64,000 nt of DNA, taken from Phlebiopsis flavidoalba. Lineage: Eukaryota; Basidiomycota; Agaricomycetes; Polyporales; Phanerochaetaceae. The notes below the pieces were generated by a model. It saw only the letters and a program-made list of their open reading frames with translations. It was not told the DNA's origin and made no database searches. The translations under genes and the position numbers were made by a program. Below are positions 10,330-21,253 of the stretch, piece after piece (the stretch's first letter is position 1; every line of letters starts with the position of its first letter). The stretch covers positions 930,001-994,000 of the forward strand of contig JAOCPU010000003.1 of assembly GCA_035772785.1 (NCBI GenBank), read 5' to 3'.

Positions 10330-12234
10330 TTGATAGTCCGCATTGTGGTTGGTGGGCTTCTTATGTAGGTAGGTGTAGACGACTCGGGTTCCGCAGTGCC
10401 GGTACACCAGCAGGGTCGTTTTTGGGCATGCCCGACAACTTCAGTTTAAGAAACTGCTACACTCTGTCGAGGTTGAAGGTTGAGGTTGAAGGTTTTGAAG
10501 GTTTGTACGGTTCCACTTCCGGATTCGCCGTCGCTGTCTTGCCTGCGTCGCACGCGAACGGCGTCGAGGACGGACACTCTGGACGGACAGCGAGCGGACT
10601 TTTTTCGTCGAACTCTGACTCCGCTAGCGTGCGCTGCGACATCTCCTTTCCGGGCTCAACAGAAGACACTCGCGCTAGGCCTTCTCTCTCATTCTCATTA
10701 TCGGTTCCAACCGCACAATCCTTCTTCTCTAGCCACATTCCGTATCCGGGCGCGGAGGAAGCAGCAACTCCGGTTTTAGCGAATTCTCCAGAGACTACTG
10801 GCAATGTCTCTAGGCATGTACCTTGCCGTCGTTCGCCCTTCGTTGTCTAAAATGTGGCGGGCGGCCGGTTGGACACTTGGACGCAGCTCGGGCAGCGGTG
10901 TCGAATAGGCATGCTTCCGCTCTCGGATCGTGGGATGCCAATTCATGCAGACTCTAGTCCTGGCGTGGCTCCGAGAAATTTTCTGCAGGAAGTGCGAAGC
11001 AGGGGGAACGGACGTCCTCCAATTGCGATCGTGAGTTTGTTGTCGATGCGCTCCTTGAGCAGGTATCCTGTCCTGCTTCATGGGGGGTGGTGGTGAGAGG
11101 GGGGGTCGTGGTGTGGATTGTGGAGGTATGCATTGAGGGGAGGGGGGAGTGGGGAAAAAAGGGGGCTTCAGCTTGCTCGTTCCCTCGCGTCGTGGTGCCC
11201 GCGGCACTGATCGGTCGGTGGGAAGAGGGAAGTTATAGTGCCGTCTGCTCTTCTCGAATGCGTTCAGGTACGATTTCGCCGTGTACTTCCGTAGTCGTTT
11301 GTCCGTATGGGCGGGGCGTCGGAAGTGTCAGACAGAGTTCCTGAGTGAGATGGAGGTGAACGTAGTTTTTTTTCTCAATTAATCCCGGCCGTATATAGCG
11401 TGCTGAGCATGTGCACTTCAGTCTGAGTTTTCGTGGGCGACACCGACTTTCCCCTCCTCATAGTGCGGCTCTTTGCTTTTGTTTTATCGATTGTCTGGTT
11501 GTGACTCATGTGGGGGTCCTGGATGACTTCTTTGCGCCGGACATTGCTGCCGTTACTTCTGCAAGTGGGGTGTTCAAGAATATCTGCTTGTAGTGGTGTG
11601 TTTGAGCTTGTGTATTCATTGTACTCTGGGTCGCTAGCCTCCGCCAGAGGAAGCCGTACGGCAGAGTTGCATGTGTTTGATCGTCAGCAACGAAACTTGG
11701 TCAGAGACTGGCGGAATCAACGGGTTCGCTTCCTCTATTCTGTGAAGTTGTTATCTACAGGACAGGTCGGGACACTGCCTCGCAGTACGAAGCACAGTGC
11801 AGGATGCATTACATCGTCGGTTTTTCGCGTCTCCAGGATCATCACGTCGACGTCACAGCCTCCTACACCAGGTCCCCCTCTGCGAGAACGCGACGGAAGC
11901 ACACGCTTGCGGGTCTGCATGCCCTGTTTGCTGCGGCGCCGTTCGGTGGCCGCTTGTCTCCGGTAACGGTACCAGCATTCCGCGTCGTCGAGACGCGCCA
12001 GCCGTGACTGTAGCGTCGAGTATTGGTTCGCGACGGCCCTCTTATCCCATTGGCCTTCGGCGGGTCTGCGGGACGTGTCGCGGGGTCGACTGATCGGGGA
12101 GTCGGTCCATGACTAACGTGCCGCACAGACGCGGTACAGAGGGGGCGTAGGAGAGAGGAAGACGTGCAGTACGTCGAGCTGAAGCTCGTGCGCGTGCGCG
12201 GTAGGCACAGACGAGTGTTTATTCCATGGTTCAT
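10330..12234 (-). CDS. Unrecognised, largely disordered protein
   Basis: Minus-strand frames read as low-complexity but coding-like protein. Near the 5' end is QWDKRAVANQYSTLQSRLAR with RLDDAECWYRYRRQAATERR (about 11930-12060), a likely helical charged stretch. Further on are TTEVHGEIVPERIREEQTAL (about 11230-11300), a Pro-rich run (about 11090-11160), KLTIAIGGRPFPLLRTSC (about 10985-11040) and finally VSGEFAKTGVAASSAPGYG to FDEKSPLAVRPECPSSTPF, ending near 10457. I cannot name a family. It may be one long gene or two. An upstream ATG at 12234-12232 opens the first frame. Confidence 0.35.
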
Positions 12235-12582
12235 TTAGCAGCTTCTCGGCTCTGGCATGGCCGCCGGCGATCCTCTTACGCCGAATTGGTAACGCTCGCT
12301 TCTAACCTTATATGTCGATTTCGAAGCAGACACTGGTGAGTGTAGCAAATTATACTTGGTGTGGCCTTTCAGCAAGGTATAAAAATCATAGCTTTTGGTT
12401 CTAATGCGCAGAGATGTTTCCATGTCGCTATTGACGTACCGACCACCTTCAATATTAACTTCAATTCTAGCCGGCCCAATGTTTCGCATCAAAAGACTTG
12501 GTTTCGTACGAGCAGCAAACTTGAACATATAACATGACAAAACCATTAAAAGTAATTCAGTATTCAAAGCAAGCCAGTAGAG

Positions 12583-13310
12583 CATCATGATGCATCACGA
12601 TTATCTGAACCATTATTGCCACTTGAAGCGTTGGACGGATTTTGGCTCTGTCCATCATCCGTCCAGCCGCCAGTCGACATCTGCCCGCCTGCTGGGTAAC
12701 CCATACCATACTGCGAGTAGCCGGAATCCTGCATAGGCTGAGCGTAGCCAAGAGTTAAGCCGAACTGGAGCAAAGCGAGGTGAATATGCGCTGAACAACG
12801 GCTGCCTGGTACTCGAAGTTGTAGTCACCTGCCCATATGTCGCGGTACTGCTGCTGGTAGCACCACCCGTTGTTCAGAGACTGGACAGGCTGCTGCATCT
12901 CTGGATAGGTACGCCTCGCCAGAGTATTGGCCTGTCGCACGAGCATGGCCGCGATGTGTCGACTGTCCACACCTACTGTGAACTATACCCTCCTCAATGA
13001 GGCATGCCGCCTTGTTGAGAGAAACCAGGAAGCTCCAATTGTCCGATCTCCAGTCACTGCTGCCGCCGCTACCTCTGCTCTACCTCGCCCACGTCACGCG
13101 CGCCGCGCGCCACGCCTCGACCGCGGTCTCTACAGGCCCATCGCGAGACCACCCGTTCTACCACGCCACGGCGGGCCGCGCATTCCGTTCAGAAAGCTGG
13201 TAGACTTGAAGCCCATCGTTTCCCGCGATTGCCTTTCCCGAGTTTTTAGGATCCCTGTTGGAACAGATGGATCTGTAGGGGGCCCATATGAACAGATCGA
13301 CTAAGGTGTC
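12583..13310 (-). CDS. Unrecognised protein with Gly/Tyr/Gln-rich C-terminus
   Basis: The clearest part is the end: QPMQDSGYSQYGMGYPAGGQ, then MSTGGWTDDGQSQNPSNASS and NGSDNRDAS with a stop near 12585. Such G/Y/Q/N-rich tails are common in RNA-binding or prion-like proteins, but no RNA-binding domain was found. Upstream pieces on the same strand include GDRTIGASWFLSTRR and QANTLARRTYPEMQQPVQSL, in different frames. It lies between two other unassigned minus-strand genes and could be the C-terminal part of the next one (13700-14700). Confidence 0.35.
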
Positions 13311-13699
13311 GTCGTAGGCCATTGGGCTGGAGGACGGGAAGGGTACCCAGCATCCGAGATTCCTTGGTCGTAGGGTGCAACTAGGCGTTACGTGGCGGTC
13401 TATTACGCGAGTCCAGGTCCTCATCCATGTCCTATCCGTCCTTTTTAGTGACGCCCGATTAGTCAACGGAGTGCGTCTGTGGTGTCTAGAGGAGTAGAGC
13501 CGAAACCGGAAGCCGTCCTTTGGCAAACGATTCTTGGCTGAGATTTAATGCTTGGGCATACAAGTGCAAAGTACTCACCTCTCCTTGTAGCGCCCGTTAT
13601 AAGGCTCTCGCTCTGCTTCGCGTCGTCCGAAAATTCTATCTCGTCCTCTGCAGGCTCCTCGTCCGGTGTGCGTTAACTTTGCGGTCACTTCCTCTGTAT

Positions 13700-14700
13700 T
13701 GCTTTCAAGTAGCTGACAGAGACAATTTTACTTCGAGTCGGGTTGACATGAAATCCCTTCGCGTGCGCTCTGACGGCGAACTTTCGGTTCGTTCAGTAAT
13801 CAGAGAAAGTATGGCTATGCGTCGTTGTAATATGGTACTGCTGGTCAGAAACGCGCTGGCAGTGGTTGGACCGAGACGGTCCTCCACAGGACCTAAGAAA
13901 AGAGGACCGTTTGAGTAGGAACCCATGTTCTTGATAGCCAACTGAGTAACTGTGCTGTACATACGTCGCCAATACCTTCCTGTCTTCGAAGACAAGCAGG
14001 GTGTGTCAGAATCGAGGAGCTCTGTGTCTAGACAGCTCTTAACGACTTTACCTGCTGAGGAAGTCCTTTGAACGATCACGACCTTGTCCACAATGGTAGA
14101 GGACTTCGCCGACTTTCTCCATTGTGTCTCACTGATCTTCGATCGTGTCGACTTCTGGTATAACGACAGATACATCCTGCTGCCACTACTCATTTTTCGT
14201 CCTCGCCTGGTCTGGAGAAACTATGGCCCCGCCTTCCTCGTCGTCGTCCATGAGTAAAATCCTCGGTTTTGGCTGCCTTTGTACGAACGGCACATCGTCG
14301 TCAGAATCTGAGTCTTGAGTCGGAAGAGGACTCGTCGCCCTCTTTGCCTGTACTTGCAGGTCCGGCTCTGGATGCCCTTAATATAGATTAACATATCATG
14401 AATTGAAAAACGCACGATGACGGAGGTTTCTCATCTCCGGAATCTAGGTCTTCCAAAATATCAGCTTCAACCTCGCGTTCACTGTCCGCATCGCTTTCAA
14501 TTGTCCGAAGAGTCCACAGAGTCCTCTGCTATGCTTTTGAGGGTAGCGTTTGCATGTGGGATTGGAGTTGGGTAGTAGGTCCCCTACGAGATCTTGGATG
14601 AGCTGTAGATCCTGAGGTATTAGGGAAGGCACTTTGGGAAATCCATGTTCTGAGAATAGGTGACGAAAGAGAGCTGCTGGTGGTCAAGAAACAGAGTATT
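13700..14700 (-). CDS. Unrecognised acidic, disordered protein
   Basis: Minus-strand reading shows a strongly acidic segment: HANATLKSIAEDSVDSSDN, ESDADSEREVEADILEDLDS and GDEKPPSS (about 14420-14560), a likely intron, then EGDESSSDSRL, DDDVPFVQRQPKPRILLMDD and DEEGGAIVSPDQARTKNE (about 14188-14330). A further frame (about 13705-14180) carries Ser/Thr-rich sequence and QQDVSVVIPEVDTIEDQ. Acidic SD/ED-rich tracts of this kind occur in nuclear proteins such as replication-checkpoint mediators and histone chaperones, but nothing here is specific. It is divergent from TSF1, whose start is about 80 bp away. Confidence 0.45.
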
Positions 14701-14775
14701 TTTTGTAAGCACGCGCCGGGTGTGTTTTTGCGCGAAGCCGCGATCAAAAGCGCGTCCAAAAAGTTCAACGCGTCA

Positions 14776-15882
14776 ATGCTTTCCTTTTCCGACCGTCTTG
14801 TGAAAATCGTGCTTTCCACTCGTACCGCTGCGCTTTTTTTCCTCTCTGCGTTTCTACTCGGACGACAACACCTCCGCCGAAGCCCTCCGTTAAACTAATT
14901 GCTGAGCTTCGAAAAGTCACTGAGGTCTCAATCACCAAAGCTAGGGAAGCCCTCACCGCAACAAATAACGATGTTTCAGGCTGCTCTCAAGTGGCTTGAG
15001 GACGACCTAATCGCCTCTGGCGCGAAGAAAAGCCGAGAACTCGCGGACCGTACCACCAAGCAAGGCTTGGTTGGCTACTCTATACTTTCCAAGGGGTTGG
15101 GAGATGGCAAGACTGGACCAAGGGCGGCCATGGTCGAACTCAACTGCGAGACGGACTTCGTAGGACGGAATGCCCGTTTTGACACCCTCGTCGCTGACAT
15201 TGCATATACACGGCCGCATTCCTCACCGAGCCTTCTGGCTCTGGGAGTCTATCTCTTCCATCCTATATCCGTAGAACCAATTGCAGGACGCTTCCTCTGC
15301 TGTCACACACTCGCGAACAGCCCGAAACGCGAACAACAGTTTGGCTGCCGCTATTGCGTCGATCAGCTTCACGACGTGCATCTCTAGGTTTGGAAAGAGA
15401 AGAGATTTCACTTGGTCGTGCAATGAAGTCGAACGTCTGGTGCAGAACCCTCATGGCCTCTGGCCTCGGACTGCGAATCACCTCTTACGCTGCACGGGCG
15501 TTGAGAGTCAGCAACTCCCAACCACGGGCAGGTCGCATCACTGGGCCTTCTCGCTTTCAAGTCACCGAAGCTTGGTGAGTCTCATTGCGAAGCAAGCCTT
15601 CCATGACGACCTCGCCAAGCTTGAGCGTGCGCTGGCGCGACAAATCGTCGGCTTCCCGACCAAACCACTCTCAGTCCACCGGAAGGCACGGAGGATGAGT
15701 TCGCCCTGCTTTGAACAGCAATTCATGATGTATTCGGAATCGAACGGAGAGAAGGTCAAGCAGCGTTCTCGATCGCTGGGCGGTCCGACACCGATGAGGG
15801 ATCTGGTCCATGAGGACGGATCGAGTGGGCCTTGCGGGTAGTGGACTTCGCGAAGTGGGCGGTTGGGGAGGCACGGCCATGA
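14776..15882 (+). CDS. TSF1: Mitochondrial translation elongation factor Ts
   Basis: The protein begins MLSFSDRLVKIVLSTRTAAL, a basic, hydroxylated mitochondrial presequence. After a one-base shift it reads KPSVKLIAELRKVTEVSITK with AREALTATNNDVSG, the N-terminal EF-Ts helical domain. ALKWLEDDLIASGAKKSREL and ELNCETDFVGRNARFDTLVA follow (about 14986-15200), the latter being the signature motif of EF-Ts. The C-terminal half shows AFHDDLAKLERALARQIVGF (about 15597-15650), QQFMMYSESNGEKV, and ends VDFAKWAVGEARP and stop. EF-Ts exchanges GDP for GTP on mitochondrial EF-Tu. Several indels split the frame in the middle (15200-15580). Length of about 350 residues fits the family. Confidence 0.93.
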
Positions 15883-15949
15883 GCTTCTCACATGTTTTAT
15901 GTTAGAAGGTATGTGTGGTCGCATTTTGTTGATGCATATATTCACGGTC

Positions 15950-17020
15950 CACATTCAAGGCATATCCACTCCTCAAAAGTAAACTGTATATACATCCGAT
16001 CTAGTAGACCTTGCACATCCCCCACTCAATCCACGCGGCATATACCCACATGAAAACACTCCGGATTCGAGTCCATATCCATGTCCATACCCGTGCACGT
16101 GCCCGTATCACACCCGGTAAGTGCTGGGGTCATTTTACTTCGAGGTGTACAACTGTATCCTCCAGGGTCCTCCACCAGAGCTGTGTCGCAAATTCCCAGC
16201 GCACGGCAAATTGCAGTCTCCTACGTCCCCGCCGTTGGAGGCGCAACTCCATCCAGGTACCCCGACCCGCAGTAACACTCGTCGGAATACTCTACTCCAG
16301 CGAATGTGAAGCCTTTTGCCGGCGCAAGACGCGGTACACGACTCGGGCGTCGTGGTAGGGAGGTATGTCACGGTGATATCATCCAGAACGCGGTGCGGCG
16401 TTGTCGATTGCAGCAGGGAATGGCCAACAACGCCACCCCGCGGGCAGACCGTTTGTTGGATACTGGCGGTGGCGAGGTCGCTTTTCCGGTTTTTCGCTTG
16501 CGCCTGTACAGTCTACGCCGACATTGCCACATGCTATACTAACTTAGCCAGGTGGTATCAGGTAGTGTATCGATGCACTCACCCAAGCACGACTGGCAGC
16601 AATGTTGCGGTGGTTCCCTCGGCGCTGTCACGGAAGGACTCTTAAGAATGTGTCTGCTTATCCTCGAAAGAGCTTACCATGTGCCGGTGTTAAACATGCA
16701 AGCCTTGAGCCATCAGCATATCGCCAGCCGTTCGCAGGTGCAGCAACGCCGCATTCCGCCCCCGCGCTGCCAGGTGACGTGTTGTTCTGGGAAAATGGCG
16801 TAAGGAACGGCGCGCAAAGTGCAAAGGTTCCTCGCTCCTGAGCAAGTTGCCTGCGCGACGGCGTATCGCAAAGCCGACGTGAAGAACAGCGTGCTAAATA
16901 CGGCTGCTACGCGGTAAGAACTATCATCGACGGAGTTGGGAAGAGGCGAAGCATGTCCCCGGTGTACCTGAGCTTTTGGAGGTCCGCCCTCTTATGGTGA
17001 GTGTTTTTTAGGTTGTTTAT
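15950..17020 (+). CDS. Unrecognised Pro/Ala/Ser-rich protein
   Basis: Coding-like plus-strand pieces include SARQIAVSYVPAVGGATPSR with YPDPQ (about 16198-16275), STPANVKPFAGARRGTR (about 16295-16345), PSAYRQPFAGAATPHSAPAL with PGDVLFWENG (about 16713-16800) and TARKVQRFLAPEQVACATA (about 16808-16865). The PFAGA motif occurs twice. The composition suggests a disordered protein; no domain is recognised. Frames change repeatedly. It may continue into the coding-like region downstream. Confidence 0.3.
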
Positions 17021-17219
17021 AACTATACACAACCCGACTGATTACTTGTCCACCTTTGACAGACGGGTCAGAGGCCAGTCCCACCAGCTTGACGCATTGA
17101 CTTCCGGAGGTCGGTGATATGATTCGCTAAGCGACCGACGACACACGTGTCCCAATGCGTCCGAGCCCATTATCCTTGTCGTTTCTTTCGTAAAACAGGA
17201 CGGGTACTCTCATGGTAAA

Positions 17220-18349
17220 CTTCGTAATGTGAATTTGGTTGTGTACCTGACAACTAACGGATCGACGTTTTCTGGCAGATTTTTTGACATCTCCGTGTCT
17301 CGAACACAACACGTCGGGCAAACTTTATCGGGGTGTGCCCCTCGTGGGCACAAACCGATCGTCTCCTGGGTCTTCGACGCTCGGCGGAGTGTCACCAGCC
17401 GCCGCACATCGCTTCGATATATGGTAGTCCCTGGACGCCTCCGAATCCATATGTTGCCCACATACTCTCAGGGAGTCCCTTCCAAGAACCATTCACGGAA
17501 CGACTGTTCGTTCAGGTACAGTATCAGTAAGTATGAATGAAAGTCAGGGGGGGGGTTCATATCATCACACCTTCTATCAAAGACCCTTCGGATGCTTCGG
17601 ATGCATGTGCCACCGCTCGGAAAGAAACCGAACTATACTACGGCATTACCTTGTGCTCAGTTTGGCCGACAAACTACCGTACCCGATGCAACGAAGGAGG
17701 TGGCGTATGGTTTTGTTTTGACATGCATCTTCATCATATGGGCAGATGGGCGTCGCGTGAGAGTTTCTTGAGGCGGCACATCCAGGTCCCGTTACTCTAT
17801 TTCCAAAAGTGCCGGTTTTTCCCCCCCCCCCCCCCCCCACCGGACAATTTTTTTGTTTTTCTAGAGCCCACACGGATCTTCTTCCATAATCTAGAGAGGT
17901 TGATACTTATAACCCAACTATCTTGAGTTCCCAACCCGGAATCCTGCTCCCAGAGCCCTCCTACCGCCAAGCTCCGTTCATCCCACACATCTTCGAGAGC
18001 AACGCGCCCTCAACGAGTTCTATGACCGTCTGCCAACACTGCGTCTCATCTTCGCGGAGTGTGGTTTTCCGGAAACGCATTGGGGCCAATACGCGTTGCA
18101 TGGAACAGTTCGGGAAGACATTCGAGATGTACGCCCGGCGACTTTGCGGCAGTCCTCAGGTTCTCGACTACCAATGAGGCTTCGCGATAAGTCAAGCTCG
18201 ATGTACCGCCCGGAAGCCGTCCCCGTGTCCGTAGTGGGAGGTCGCCTGTTGCTATCCAACTCCAGTGCGAGCCGACGTAGGTTTCGGGAAATGTTGTGCG
18301 AAGAGGGGAAGAGATTTCAACGTCAGGTCCCGCCGGGTTCATGCGGTAG
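17220..18349 (+). CDS. Unrecognised protein, possible membrane segment
   Basis: Plus-strand pieces are SPWTPPNPYVAHILSGSP with FQEPFTERLFVQVQYQ (about 17427-17528), then a probable intron starting GTAAGTATGA, then SDASDACATARKETELYYGI and a hydrophobic FVLTCIFIIW (about 17586-17750). After a long C tract come ALNEFYDRLPTLRLIFAE and THWGQYALHGTVREDIRDVR (about 18012-18150). A terminal frame ends near 18358. The family is unknown. The 3' end runs directly into the inverted-repeat element at 18352, so the normal end may have been displaced by that insertion. Confidence 0.35.
17821..17838. repeat. Poly-C tract of 18
   Basis: An uninterrupted run of 18 C follows a T run and precedes ACCGGACAATTTTTTT. 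It lies inside the coding-like region at 17220-18349, probably in an intron or spacer. The true length is uncertain because of homopolymer error. Confidence 0.85.
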
Positions 18350-18351
18350 TA

Positions 18352-19065
18352 CAGTGTAGAGGCACTAGTCTAGTCGAGACAGTATCACTAGTCGAGACGT
18401 TCCTTCTAGCTGTCTCCACGATGCATATAAATAATGATTTAGTACTGAGGATTAGAGACTGATATCTGTCGACATGTATAGCAGAACCTCTTTTCGAGGT
18501 GAGAACGTGCTGCATCCCAAAGTAATGCACTGGACTTGGTCGAAATCTGCCCAGACGCCTGCAAGTGATGTTCTGTTTGATTCCCTTGTGTGCTACAATG
18601 GTCAAGACTATGTAATCTAATTGGCAGTTTCTGGAGCTATTCTACTTACACTATCTCTTGAGTTTGTTTTGTACGCAAGTCCCATCGAAAACACGGTAAT
18701 TAGATAGTGGGTTTTGCGTCGGATTATTGCACTGCAGCATGAGCGCTGCGTGACGCTGGAGTGACACTTGGCAGCCCTAAAACCGCGTGACAATAGGTGA
18801 CATCTCTGGGGGAGAAACGTCACAATCATCACAATCATCACAGGGCGTCACATCGTCTCGACTAGTGATTTGCTCGCTACTCGAGGTCTCTGTCTTTCAA
18901 ACAACGCAGAATTGCTTCCTCATCGCACACATGGCTATATAAAAAATATCCCACATCGAGAACATACCAAGGAATACCCAAGAATTTTACTGATATTTCT
19001 TGTTGCAGGATGCGTAAGCAAAGAGAGGTTGTCAATCACGCGTCTCGACTAGTGCCGCTACACTG
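18352..19065. mobile_element. TA-flanked inverted-repeat element (MITE-like, Tc1/mariner-type ends)
   Basis: The left end, CAGTGTAGAGGCACTAGTC from 18352, is matched in inverse by GACTAGTGCCGCTACACTG ending at 19065. Both ends are bordered by TA (18350-18351 and 19066-19067), the target duplication expected of Tc1/mariner-class elements. The left arm carries an extra TAGTC before GAGAC. A second, inner pair of inverted copies, TCACTAGTCGAGACG (18385-18399) and its exact complement (18854-18868), nests inside. The roughly 714-bp interior has no transposase; it contains a small ATCATCACA repeat (about 18822-18845). It is therefore a non-autonomous element or a deletion derivative. It sits exactly at the end of the F-box gene on the opposite strand. 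Confidence 0.72.
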
Positions 19066-19066
19066 T

Positions 19067-20272
19067 ATAGAGTTTGGAAAAAGATGAACTCTCTGAGATT
19101 TGGCCACATGTCACCGTAGTGTTCTATGACCCCGTCCGTAAAGCAGCTTGACATCCCCCACGAGACGGATGGATAGGTTTCGTAGATTGTTAAGCCGCAA
19201 GAGAGGACGAAATGTTGTATGCTGGGGTCATTTCCTGCGACCTCTGGTCCCCATCCCAGTAAGGATAGTGTCTGTAGGTTCCACAAATTGACTCCGATGG
19301 CCTCAAACATGCGGTTTGAACATGCCAGTATCTCGGCCGTCCACATCGAAACGCATGTCCAGATGAAGTAGTTGCCCAGGCGCAAGCAGGCCGAGGAGTA
19401 AGGCCACTGATTCGACGTCTGAGTCATGAATTTCCAGCATGGTGAGCTGTCTCAGGCTGTCAAAGCTATTAGGCGGTATAGAAAAAGGTGTCATGACTGA
19501 TGTGAGGTGGGAGGATGTTGAGGCTGTGTAGGTTGGGTAGACGTGCCAAACAACACATAGTGCTTTCGTGGAGGCGGGGTGCTACGGTTGTAAGTGATGG
19601 ACCCTAGCGACTCCAGTCGTGTGAGAATCGGATCCCAGCATGACGTCCACGAGGAGAGTTCGAGTGTTTTCAGCTTGTGGCAGTGGTCGCTCATTTGTAG
19701 TAGAATCGTTTCGGCATACTTCATATCAAGTCCAGACAACAGGTTTAGTTGGTTCAGTTTTGGGACTGAGCAGTATGCTCTGAACGAGGTCTCCGTCTTC
19801 TTCACATCCAGCGTCCCAGGGCGAGTACTTGAAGATTGGGAAGCTGGACGTTCCTTTCCGACATATGAGCGCATCAGAGCCAGGGGGAGAATCGAGCTCG
19901 GTGGAGCTGACCAAGTTCTCTGAATTCGAGAGAAGGTGTGGTCTAAAGCCTGAGATCGACACTACTCGTGGAGGCATTGGTATAGGCACCTGGCTAAGAG
20001 AGCTGTCTGAATTAAGACACACATCAATGAGCTGGACCACGTTTAGGTAGTGCCGAATAGACGTACGTCACAAGTTTCGGTTTCTGCGGGTAATGTCAAG
20101 CAATGAGTGATACATGACGTCCCTGGCTATGGTTGACACTTCCAAGCGCATCCATGCACGGTTCATAGAACGCTTGACAAGTACGCGCCATCGCTGCCAG
20201 CGTGCGTAATTCCACAGTGAACTTTTTGTGGATGTTGAAGTCTTTCCTCTGGAGGTGGAGATAGGTTATCAT
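19067..20272 (-). CDS. F-box/leucine-rich-repeat protein, 3' end cut by inverted-repeat element
   Basis: On the minus strand, an F-box-like start (TVELRTLAAMARTCQAFYEP with CMDALG, about 20135-20215) is followed by LRR-type sequence: SVPKLNQLNLLSGLDMKYAE, CHKLKTLELSSWTSCWDPIL (about 19640-19780), SFDSLRQLTMLEIHDSDVES (about 19390-19470) and ALGVNLWNLQTLSLLGWGPE-like sequence (about 19240-19300). It then reads FTDGVIEHYGDMWPNLREF (about 19085-19145). These large basidiomycete F-box families recruit substrates to SCF ubiquitin ligases. The reading frame enters the inverted repeat at 19066 and stops inside it, so the usual last repeats are missing; the gene looks truncated by the insertion. Frame breaks are also present. 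The start is approximate. Confidence 0.75.
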
Positions 20273-21253
20273 ACTACCTCGAGGAAGATTTCCACGACTT
20301 GAAGGCAAATAATGCATGGGGACTAAGCAAGGCGCTGTCAAAATACTTGGTAAGATGGAGTATATAATGACTGAGTGACTCTGCGTGAATCCTATAGTGA
20401 TTATCCGTGATATGCTTGTGGTGGTTTGGTGTGGACTGCAATGTGGATGCGCTTTCCAGGAGGAAAAGTCGCCCACTGTGATGGTAAACACCAGCAACTC
20501 CCGAAACTCCGGGGAAACTGTGGCCTAACGCCCAGACCGAAATGAGCGCGACACCCATTAAGGATGGACAAGTATGTACTGGCCATGAAAAGTCGCTTGA
20601 AACAAAAACTGACTATTATTGCCTCCACGAAAATTGACGAGAATTGGTGGATGCCATTCAAGTATCCTCGATAATGTGACGGCGGCTTCTTTCGGGGTTT
20701 AGGAGTTCGGATACTATATGTGGTTGGAGCTAGCAAGGCGGTGTCCCCTAGTTTTTTAAATAAGCTAGCAATCATCTCTGCGCGAGATTGAGAGATTTGG
20801 ACACGCTCGCTGTCCCGTAGTCATAAGTGTTACCGACTTGTAGGAGCTTGTGTTGCAGCAAACTTGACATCCGCTTGTTGGCCGAGAGTGTATGGACCCC
20901 GTGCACCCTTCACCGCGTTTGACCACGGTAATCATCATTCTCACCACTCGTTTGCCCCAAGGCATATCTTCAGTTTTTAGTTAGAGAGACATGGATACCT
21001 TGTGAGTAGATGCCGGTTTTTTATGCACCGTACCTGCACTCAAGTTGGTGAAAGTCGGCCGACACGGCCCCTCGGCCCCTACTACTGTCACATAGCGCGT
21101 GAGGTCACAGACTTGTCAGCAAAAGGACGTTCACGCCTCAGTGTATGATGCCAAATATACCTGTCGTTGCCGAAGCGCTATTTTTTGTCTGGTCGCTCAC
21201 CTTAAAGTCCGTTGCCGTGCCACCTTGACCTCTCCTTGCCACTGACACTCATC
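20273..21253. other. Spacer between divergent F-box and ceramidase genes
   Basis: Minus-strand frames at 20274-20775 continue upstream of the F-box start without recognisable domains, and may be 5' untranslated sequence. From 20780 to 21250 I see no gene. The region should hold the promoters of the divergent F-box (-) and ceramidase (+) genes; no clear TATA element was identified. Confidence 0.4.

Noticed and set aside
18352..19065. Transposase gene inside the inverted-repeat element
   Set aside because: Frames inside are under 80 codons and show no DDE/DDD-type or helix-turn-helix features.
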